Shown here: piece after piece, positions 49,192 to 56,155 of the stretch
Layout: each line of letters begins with the position of its first letter
How positions within the stretch are numbered: the stretch's first letter is position 1
Source: a virus
DNA: 64,000 nt
Virus record (IMG/VR): IMGVR_UViG_3300032053_000009
Coordinates: 18,630-82,629 of that record
Direction: 5' to 3' (one strand)
Translations under genes and position numbers: made by a program
Notes under the pieces: model-generated
The model's input: the letters and a program-made list of their open reading frames with translations, nothing else
Told to the model about the DNA's origin: nothing
Databases searched by the model: none

Positions 49192-50070
49192 TCAACACAC
49201 CTGTTGGTACGGCGCCAGCGTTCCAGGCACAATAAGTTGCGGGTGCTTGTACGCTGCGTCCGTTCTCTCAAGCTCATTCATTTCAAAATCTTGGTGCGTG
49301 ATCAAATTCCTGAAAAAATAAGGTGTCACGTTCAGAATTTCGTACCTTCGGTTCTCGCCATCAATGATAATGTCACGATCATGAAGCCTGGGCGTCCATA
49401 AAGTCCACGATCTGGGTAATCTTTGCTTGCGCCAGCCGTAAGAAGCCAGCTCTTTCATGGCTTGCATATTGTAATACCGGATTTTCACCCGCACGGGCTG
49501 AAAATACGTGTTCGTGTCTGATCGTCCATAGTCTTCGCTTAACGTGGCGTCATTGATGTCCTTCTGCTTGCGCTTGAACAGCCAAAAATCGCCCCCATCC
49601 TGCTCAAGCAACCACAGCGTGCGACGCCGCATCTCCTGAAAGAAATATTCCTGCTGCAAATTCGTCGGGTACATCCCGCTTTGGGACTTGATATTGATCG
49701 TGGACACCTGCGGAGGCGTCGTGAACGTCATGTTCACGTCTCCAAAGGGTGACGTGCTGAACGCCTGCAAATTTTCATACGTCACTGGCTCCGACGGCGT
49801 GCTTTCGCCCAGTACATTCACGGAAGTCACCGAATAATACGGGTCCGTGTCAATAATAATGGGCACATTGCTGTCCACGAACCCCGTGGCTCCTATCAAT
49901 GACACATTCAGCTTCGTAAATGCGCCATAGGGCGTGTAATTCCGGTACACGTTGAACCCGCTGACGCCATTAACGGCATCCCAGGTCAATTGCACCTGCG
50001 TCTCTGGCAGGTTTTGACCTGTCACCAGCAGATTGCGAGCTATGATGTTTTTAGGTGGAAGACATGACAT
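49192..50070 (-). CDS. Fibronectin-III-containing neck protein
   Basis: 292 residues from the ATG 50068-50070 (GAGGTG seven bases upstream), overlapping the previous gene by 20 bases. Residues 12-100 are a fibronectin-III-like domain (V-Q-L-T-W-D-A-V-N-G-V-S-G-F-N-V-Y-R-N, Y-S-V-T-S-V-N-V-L-G-E-S-T-P-S). The rest contains R-R-R-T-L-W-L-L-E-Q-D-G-G-D-F-W-L-F-K-R-K and D-R-D-I-I-I-D-G-E-N-R-R-Y-E-I-L-N-V-T-P, as in head-tail joining proteins. FN3 domains on phage particles often bind surfaces weakly. Confidence 0.65.
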   Translation of the reverse strand: MSCLPPKNIIARNLLVTGQNLPETQVQLTWDAVNGVSGFNVYRNYTPYGAFTKLNVSLIGATGFVDSNVPIIIDTDPYYSVTSVNVLGESTPSEPVTYENLQAFSTSPFGDVNMTFTTPPQVSTINIKSQSGMYPTNLQQEYFFQEMRRRTLWLLEQDGGDFWLFKRKQKDINDATLSEDYGRSDTNTYFQPVRVKIRYYNMQAMKELASYGWRKQRLPRSWTLWTPRLHDRDIIIDGENRRYEILNVTPYFFRNLITHQDFEMNELERTDAAYKHPQLIVPGTLAPYQQVC

Positions 50071-50545
50071 AATCAAGCACCTCGCTCGAAGCCAGCTCAT
50101 TTGGACTGATCAATTTGTCCAACATTGGCGTTAATGGGAAGCCCGATTCCTTAAAAGCCGTATCCACCCAGCCAGAACACACCTTGTGGCACTGGGTCAC
50201 GCCAAATTTTCCCAAAATCATGTTCAAAAAACTGTAGTGGTCGTTGATGTTCATATAGCACCAGTAAATCGCCCGTATTTTGACAGCATCCGAGCACATC
50301 GGGCGATAAATTACTTTCGGTCTCATGTCATCGGCAAAAAACTCAAAATTGGGCCGAGGCCACTTCATCTGAATAATAATGTCCGGCTCCGAACTCACCA
50401 TAGCCACGTGCGTATAGCCTGGGTATTGAACCTTGCCCATTTCCCCGCCGATCTTCTGAAGCCAGGCAAAGAAATTGTGCTTCCAGGCATCATCGTCTGG
50501 ATAAAAAATCAAATCTCCTGGCTTCAGAACATTCACTGCGTTCAT
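50051..50545 (-). CDS. Permuted NlpC/P60 (YiiX-like) papain-fold protein
   Basis: 164 residues. The order of motifs is that of circularly permuted NlpC/P60 proteins: K-P-G-D-L-I-F-Y at 8-15, Y-T-H-V-A-M-V at 44-50 (His46), and H-K-V-C-S-G-W-V-D-T-A-F at 120-131 (Cys123) as nucleophile. Members of the family cleave amide or ester bonds in peptidoglycan, lipid or protein substrates. Here it lies in the neck region between two unknown structural genes and the FN3 protein, with ATGA and 20-base overlaps. It could be a virion enzyme or a late modifying enzyme; the substrate is unknown. Confidence 0.75.
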   Translation of the reverse strand: MNAVNVLKPGDLIFYPDDDAWKHNFFAWLQKIGGEMGKVQYPGYTHVAMVSSEPDIIIQMKWPRPNFEFFADDMRPKVIYRPMCSDAVKIRAIYWCYMNINDHYSFLNMILGKFGVTQCHKVCSGWVDTAFKESGFPLTPMLDKLISPNELASSEVLDYVMSST

Positions 50546-51171
50546 TGAAAATACTCCGACAGAATGTTGAAGTACCGAGTCTCGGTTTCGCTCAATCCAT
50601 CAGGACAATGCACGTGAACACGGAGCTTGAGCGACGTTGGAAAGGCCATAGATTCGTCACTAATAAACGGAATTAAAATTCCTTTTGCCAGATAGACATT
50701 TTGAATCATGTTTGGCATATACACCTGGCTGGTGGCAGCCAAAAGAACATCCGTATTGATGTATTCGTCTGGGTCATCCGAGTTCGTGTAACAATATCCG
50801 CCACGGAAATAAACTTGGGTCGGCCAAGAGATATCAACAAACGAATAGGTCATCCCAGGGTCCATGACGACCTGATACCCTTTCCACTTGTTATAAGTGT
50901 TCATGGGCTGTGGCGACATTGACAATCGTTCTGGACGACCTGTGCCAGCTTTCACTTCCAAAGGAGCATTGGCAGTTGATTTGAAATTGGCTTCAAAATC
51001 TGTTTGGTCCGAACCACCATCCTTGGGAATAGTGGTATGCCACAAGAAAGCACCCGCTTCTGGGGCGAACAGGTCATAATTGTCCGGCATTTCTGAATAC
51101 TGAATCAATAACGCCTTGGAAGTCACCAAAGCCTTAAATGCTGTCCAAGATGAAAGCTCCATAATCTGCAT
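50542..51171 (-). CDS. Virion-type protein, paralogue of next upstream gene
   Basis: 209 residues from the ATG 51169-51171 (TAATG junction; GGAGGGAAG upstream). The N-terminal 70 residues match the neighbouring gene: M-Q-I-M-x-x-x-S-W-T-x-x-K-A, L-L-x-Q-Y-x-E, Y-D-x-x-A-P-E, F-L-W-x-x-x-I-x-K-D, D-Q-x-D-F-E-A-N. The remainder is beta-rich and different, with D-I-S-W-P-T-Q-V-Y-F-R-G-G. Probably a structural protein; family unknown. Confidence 0.65.
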   Translation of the reverse strand: MQIMELSSWTAFKALVTSKALLIQYSEMPDNYDLFAPEAGAFLWHTTIPKDGGSDQTDFEANFKSTANAPLEVKAGTGRPERLSMSPQPMNTYNKWKGYQVVMDPGMTYSFVDISWPTQVYFRGGYCYTNSDDPDEYINTDVLLAATSQVYMPNMIQNVYLAKGILIPFISDESMAFPTSLKLRVHVHCPDGLSETETRYFNILSEYFQ

Positions 51172-51839
51172 TAGACTTCCCTCCATGTCAGGTTAATTCC
51201 AGCCGGACGGCTGTTCCCGAAACAAGTCAGCGTAAACAGGATGGTATGATTCGGGTCGATGATTAACGGGTCGTCACCAAAATCATATTCCTTAGTTTCC
51301 CCTGTCATGCTATGAAGCGTTTTTGTTTTTGTCCCAAAAGCTGATGTCGTCGGGCTAAGAAACAGGTTCATGGCAGATGATGGCGGTGAGGTCATTGCCT
51401 TTCCCCAAATGGGCGTGTATGCTGTCCCATTCGCTGTCACCGTCGGGTCGTAATAAATCCTGGCCGTGATTGCGCCAGACGTGTTGGACTGGCAAGCAAA
51501 CAGAACTTCATCCATGCGAATAATCTTTCCGCTTGCCGCAGGATTTTTAACCAAAATAATCGGCACTTCGGTTTGGCTTACCGTCACTTCATAGGTCAAA
51601 CGGAATCCATAATTGCCTTCCGCAAAGATGGTCTTGTTGGCGTATGGCTTGTAGTTCGCCTCAAAATCTATCTGGTCAGCTCCACTATCCTTGTAAATCT
51701 TGATATTCCAAAGGAAAATGTCGCCCTCTGGTGCGTAGACATCGTAAAAATTGTCCACCTCCGCATATTGCATCAACAATTGCTTTGCAACAGCCATTGC
51801 CTTGTAGCTTGTCCATGATGTCATTGCCATTATTTGCAT
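51171..51839 (-). CDS. Virion-type protein, paralogue of next downstream gene
   Basis: 222 residues; the last codons of the upstream repeat protein (E-V) supply GAGGTA before this ATG. N-terminal 70 residues paralogous to the product at 50542-51171, then a beta domain (T-A-R-I-Y-Y-D-P, H-T-I-L-F-T-L-T-C-F-G). The beta domain recalls the C-terminal jelly-roll-like domain of the upstream repeat protein, although I cannot align them with confidence. Possibly a decoration or whisker subunit; inference only. Confidence 0.65.
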   Translation of the reverse strand: MQIMAMTSWTSYKAMAVAKQLLMQYAEVDNFYDVYAPEGDIFLWNIKIYKDSGADQIDFEANYKPYANKTIFAEGNYGFRLTYEVTVSQTEVPIILVKNPAASGKIIRMDEVLFACQSNTSGAITARIYYDPTVTANGTAYTPIWGKAMTSPPSSAMNLFLSPTTSAFGTKTKTLHSMTGETKEYDFGDDPLIIDPNHTILFTLTCFGNSRPAGINLTWREV

Positions 51840-51842
51840 AAT

Positions 51843-54800
51843 TTATACCTCGTACCCGCCAAAATTACCCACCCATATCCTGCTTGATGCGCCCGCTGGC
51901 GTCGTCACCCAACGAATGACCGTTCCAGCGGCCACAGGAAGCGGATCACTAAATGGATAAACACCAGGACCGTGGCCAGGCCATTGTCGATAATCACCCA
52001 ATACTTTTGTTCCGCTTGGATTTTCAAAGCTCGCAAGCCCCAAAATATCATTGGAATTGGATGCGGTCGTAAGCGATGCTCCGACCCCGACATATTCAAG
52101 ATAAAGCGTTTTCCCAGCCGTCACCGTATAGGTCAAAATTATTTGGTCTGCGGTTGTCGCTGTTGTCGTCAAACTTCCTGTCTTCATAACGACGGTTTTC
52201 TTGCCAGTCGAAGCGTTAAGACTGGTCGTCAATCCAACCACCTCGTCAAAAATCATTATCGACAGTTGAGCCACTTCTTGAGAAAGCAATGGTCGCAAAT
52301 CAATACCAGAAACAGCCGTATTTGTAATGATTTGGGACAGCTGCTCCACTTCTTGAGAGCCGTAGAGCTGAAGCGTGGTGAGCTGTTGAATTTCAACAAC
52401 AACCGCCGTATTAAGATTGGAAAGCTGTGTAACCTCTTGGCTCAATAGGGGTCTAATGTCGATTCCAGAAGTCGCTGTGTTGGTAATGATTTGGGACAGC
52501 TGGGCCACTTCTTGCGCCAACAGCGTCACTTGGCTGTCGTTTGACACATTCAAAGTTGTCAGCTGTCCAACTTCTTGAGCAAGCGTCACATTGACCGTTG
52601 TGAGTTGAGTTATTTCCAAAGCCACGGCAAGATTCAAGTCGGAAAGCTGAGTCACTTCTTGGCTCAGAAGCGGACGAATGTCAATTCCTGAAACAGACGT
52701 GTTTGTAACAATGCTCGACAGCTGTCCAACTTCCTGCGCCAACAAAGTTATTTGTGCTGTTTGGTTTGCCGCCGTCGCCACGTTCAAATTAAGCGTTGAA
52801 AGCTGGGCAACCTCTTGCGAGCCATAAAGCTGCAAAGTCGTGAGCTGAGTAACTTCCTGCGTCAGCAAGATCACCTGACTGTCATTGGACGCATTTAAGG
52901 TTGATAACTGAGCAACTTCTTGGACCAAGGTCGTATTGACAGTCGTTAATTGCGTCACCTCCAAGGCGACCGCCGCATTGAGATCCGAAAGTTGAGTCAC
53001 TTCTTGCGAAAGCAATGGTCGTATGTCAATACCGGAAACGCTGGTGTTGGTAATAATCTCAGATAGTTGCGCAACTTCCTGCGTCAATAAAGTGGTAAGC
53101 GGCGCAGAACTCGCATCCGCTGTAAGGGTGATAATTGTTGAAAGCTGCCCCACTTCTTGTGACCCATATAATTGAAGCGTTGAAAGTTGAGTGATCTCAT
53201 GAGCCAAATACGCACGAGTATCAATGCCAGACACTGCCGTATTGACAATTATTTGAGACAACTGCGCCACTTCTTGTGAACCGTAGAGCTGAAGCGTTGT
53301 CAATTGAGTGACTTCAACAACAATGGCCGTATTCAAATCGGAAAGCTGTGTGACTTCCTGTGAGAGCAGAGGGCGCAGGTCGATATCAGAAACGCCAGTG
53401 TTAGTGATGATTTGGCTTAACTGGCCCACTTCTTGAGCCAGAATAATCATGGTATCCGTGAAGCCAGCCGCTGTCGTGGCTATCTGCGTCCGAGCCAAGC
53501 CTTCCAACTCATCGGTGTTTACATCAATGTCGCCAATGTTAATGGACAAACCCTTCAACTCCTGAAGCACACTTAATTGAGTGACTTCAGTCGCCACACG
53601 AATTTGCAGATCAGAAAGTTGGCCAACCCCTTGCGCCAGCAAAACATTTCCATCGGTTTGGTTAATTTCAACCACACTCAACTGGGACACGGCTTGAAAT
53701 CCATAAAGCTCAAGCGTGGATAATTGTTCAACCTGATGACTCAAAATAGGCGTCGTATCGACAGCAACTGTTCCAGTGTTGGTTATTATTTGGCTAAGCT
53801 GAGCTACTTCCTGGGCAACCAAATTCTGAACATTGGTAAATCCATTAGCGATTGTGGCTGTCTGAAGTCTTGTTAAATTTTCCAAGTCGTCAGTATTGAG
53901 ATCGATATCGCCAATGTTAATGGACAGCCCGCTCAGCGATTGAAGCACACTCAGCTGAGTCACCTCGGTTGCTAAACTGGTTTGTAAATCCGAAAGCTGA
54001 GCCACCTCTTGTGCCAACAATGCCCCGCTATCAATTTGGTTAATCTCCACCTGGCTGAGCTGGCTCACCATTTGAGACTCATAAAGCAAGGTCGTGGACA
54101 GCTGAGTGATCTGATTCATCGTTGTCAGGTCGATGGTTGTCAGCTGCGAAATCTCCAACGAAACGGACACATTCAAGTTGCTAAGCTGGTCCACCTGCTG
54201 CGAGCCATAAAGTTCAAGCGTTGAGAGCTGCGTCACTTGATGGCTAAGGAGCTGGGTCGTATCGATTCCGCTTGCGCTCGTGTTGGTAATGATTTGGCTT
54301 AGCTGTGCAATCTCTTGAGACATCAAAGCGCTGTTGCTGACTTGATTGAGTTCAATTTGGCTGAGCTGAGATACTTCTTGGCCGAGCAATAAATAAACAT
54401 TGGTGAACCCTTCCACGGTCGCCAAGATAACGTTGGTCAATCCCTCCGCATTGGACGCTTGGAACTGGCGTGTCAAATCTTCAAGCTGGTCAGTGTTTAC
54501 ATCCACATCCCCAATCGTAATGGACAATCCTTGAAGCTCACTGATGATGGTAGAAAGTTGTCCAACTTCAAAGGCAACATTCGGAGACAGCAAACTGGTG
54601 TTGATTTCAATTTGTGAAAGCTGAGCCACTTGCTGGTCCAGGCTGGGGCTGGTGACGGTCGCAACCGTGTTAATTTTGGCTATGAAATAAGTGACACGGA
54701 CATTGTTGGCTGGTGAGGCCGGAATCGCAGCCGTTGTTACGATTATTTGTCCAGACACTGTAAACGACGTAAAACCTGTCCAATTGATTCCATCAGCCGT

Positions 54801-54998
54801 TATTTCAATGACAACATTGGTTAGGACGGGAGTGTGGGACAAAAGAAATTGCTGCCCAACGGCGTTGTTTCCAGTATATTTTTCCTGAATAGAAAAGAAC
54901 GCACCAATGACTTGGAGCGAATTGTCTCTGACCCGTGCCGCTTCTTTCGTAAGCGGGTCTCTAATGAATAAATCCGAAGATACGCCTTCAAAGCTCAT
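51843..54998 (-). CDS. Giant QLS-repeat protein (37 copies) with C-terminal beta domain
   Basis: 1,051 residues, GGAGG upstream; ATGA overlap with the related gene before it. Residues 1-120 are a globular head. From about residue 121 to 920 the protein is built of units carrying E-V-x-Q-L-S/T, 37 by my count. Most repeats are 14, 21 or 25 residues apart, the last containing N-T-x-V-S-G-I-D-x-R-P-L-L-S-Q. Longer inserts, G-L-S-I-N-I-G-D-I-D-x-N-T-D-x-L-E, occur three times. The heptad-like spacing with hydrophobic residues suggests a long trimeric coiled-coil or mixed fibre. The last 115 residues are a beta-sandwich-like domain, possibly receptor-binding. No known family recognised. Confidence 0.75.
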   Translation of the reverse strand: MSFEGVSSDLFIRDPLTKEAARVRDNSLQVIGAFFSIQEKYTGNNAVGQQFLLSHTPVLTNVVIEITADGINWTGFTSFTVSGQIIVTTAAIPASPANNVRVTYFIAKINTVATVTSPSLDQQVAQLSQIEINTSLLSPNVAFEVGQLSTIISELQGLSITIGDVDVNTDQLEDLTRQFQASNAEGLTNVILATVEGFTNVYLLLGQEVSQLSQIELNQVSNSALMSQEIAQLSQIITNTSASGIDTTQLLSHQVTQLSTLELYGSQQVDQLSNLNVSVSLEISQLTTIDLTTMNQITQLSTTLLYESQMVSQLSQVEINQIDSGALLAQEVAQLSDLQTSLATEVTQLSVLQSLSGLSINIGDIDLNTDDLENLTRLQTATIANGFTNVQNLVAQEVAQLSQIITNTGTVAVDTTPILSHQVEQLSTLELYGFQAVSQLSVVEINQTDGNVLLAQGVGQLSDLQIRVATEVTQLSVLQELKGLSINIGDIDVNTDELEGLARTQIATTAAGFTDTMIILAQEVGQLSQIITNTGVSDIDLRPLLSQEVTQLSDLNTAIVVEVTQLTTLQLYGSQEVAQLSQIIVNTAVSGIDTRAYLAHEITQLSTLQLYGSQEVGQLSTIITLTADASSAPLTTLLTQEVAQLSEIITNTSVSGIDIRPLLSQEVTQLSDLNAAVALEVTQLTTVNTTLVQEVAQLSTLNASNDSQVILLTQEVTQLTTLQLYGSQEVAQLSTLNLNVATAANQTAQITLLAQEVGQLSSIVTNTSVSGIDIRPLLSQEVTQLSDLNLAVALEITQLTTVNVTLAQEVGQLTTLNVSNDSQVTLLAQEVAQLSQIITNTATSGIDIRPLLSQEVTQLSNLNTAVVVEIQQLTTLQLYGSQEVEQLSQIITNTAVSGIDLRPLLSQEVAQLSIMIFDEVVGLTTSLNASTGKKTVVMKTGSLTTTATTADQIILTYTVTAGKTLYLEYVGVGASLTTASNSNDILGLASFENPSGTKVLGDYRQWPGHGPGVYPFSDPLPVAAGTVIRWVTTPAGASSRIWVGNFGGYEV
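52240..54660 (-). repeat. Coding repeat region for QLS units
   Basis: About 2.4 kb of DNA made of related units of 42, 63 and 75 bases encoding the E-V-x-Q-L-S motif. The DNA copies differ often at third codon positions while the amino acids are conserved. A second, shorter set lies in the upstream gene at about 55280-55830. Confidence 0.75.
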
Positions 54999-56152
54999 GC
55001 TGTGCCTCCATTGGCATAAATCTGCAAATCAACGGGAATCGTTGATGTCGTCACAAACATTGTGTCCGTGTTTTGCTCCTCAAAAGTAAATCTCCCGTTC
55101 GCCAAATTGATTGCCGGATTGGATATAGAGCCAAACTTTACCGACACCGGATTGCTCGTCGCAAAATACACATCCTGCATCCGAACCCCAAAATTGTATG
55201 TCACATCCGTTAAGCCCGCTGGCTGCGTTGTCTCAAAAGCATAATACTTTCCGTGCGGAGCCGATGTCGTTATTGACAGCCCTTCCAATGTCTGCAACAC
55301 GCTCAGTTGTGTGACTTCTTGATTCAGCGTGGTGGAACTGAAGTTAAAGCACAGCCCTTCCAAATCATAAAGGATGCTGAGTTGAGTGACCTCCTGCGCC
55401 AGTGACGTAGAATCCAAATTAACACAGAGACCCGACAGCTCTTGGAAAATGCTGAGCTGTGTTTGTTCCGTCGCCAGCCGCATCTGCAAATCAGAGAGTT
55501 GAGTCACCTCCTGCGCTTCAAGCGCCAGAACATTGGTTAAGCCTTCCGCAATCGTCCCTGTTTGAATTCGAGTCAGGGTTTCCAGCTCGTCCGTATTGAC
55601 ATTTACATCCCCAACAGAAACAGACAACCCATCCATTGCCGCCAGGATACTCAGCTGCGTCACTTCCTGGTTGAGCGATGGTGCGTTAAAGCACAACCCC
55701 TTCAACTCTTGAAGGACGCTCAACTGTGTAGCTTCCGTGGCGACGGTCGTTATCAGGTCAGACATCTGCGCCACCTGCTGCGAAGCCAGGACCAGTCCTT
55801 GTAAGATCAAATCAATCTGCGTCAGCTGGCTGGCCTCCAACGCCAACGTGGGACTGGTCAAGCTCAAATTCCAAGTCCCATCAAGGTTAGGCGTGGCCAA
55901 AAGGTCGTGCTTGTTCCCCAGTGAATCAACGCCCTGAATGATGACCTTTCCAATCGTTATGGGCGGCAGCGCTATTTCCGTGTTGGATGCCAGGGCATAC
56001 TGATCCGTGGTCCCATCTATCAACGAAACGTTGATGGGAACAATAACACCATCCGAGCGCTGGCCCGCCAATACAGCAACGTATTCGGAGTCAGCACTCC
56101 GTGGAAAGTGCTTCTTGTTTAGATCAGGATGCCAAGTTGGAAATATCTCCAC
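54995..56152 (-). CDS. QLS-repeat protein, short paralogue, GTG start
   Basis: 385 residues from a GTG at 56150-56152, with GGGGGTGAG upstream. Residues 1-105 form a beta-rich domain (V-P-I-N-V-S-L-I-D-G-T-T-D, I-G-K-V-I-I-Q-G-V-D-S-L-G-N). Residues 105-290 contain eight QLS-type motifs, including E-V-T-Q-L-S, and one G-L-S-V-S-V-G-D-V-N-V-N-T-D-E-L-E insert identical in plan to those in the giant neighbour. The last 95 residues are a distinct beta domain. The two proteins probably act together in the particle. Confidence 0.7.
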   Translation of the reverse strand: MEIFPTWHPDLNKKHFPRSADSEYVAVLAGQRSDGVIVPINVSLIDGTTDQYALASNTEIALPPITIGKVIIQGVDSLGNKHDLLATPNLDGTWNLSLTSPTLALEASQLTQIDLILQGLVLASQQVAQMSDLITTVATEATQLSVLQELKGLCFNAPSLNQEVTQLSILAAMDGLSVSVGDVNVNTDELETLTRIQTGTIAEGLTNVLALEAQEVTQLSDLQMRLATEQTQLSIFQELSGLCVNLDSTSLAQEVTQLSILYDLEGLCFNFSSTTLNQEVTQLSVLQTLEGLSITTSAPHGKYYAFETTQPAGLTDVTYNFGVRMQDVYFATSNPVSVKFGSISNPAINLANGRFTFEEQNTDTMFVTTSTIPVDLQIYANGGTA

Positions 56153-56155
56153 CTA

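Noticed and set aside
52240-54660. CRISPR-like or tandem DNA repeat array
   Set aside because: The periodicity is in coding units (42, 63, 75 bases) with codon-level variation, and the frame is open throughout, so it is a protein repeat.
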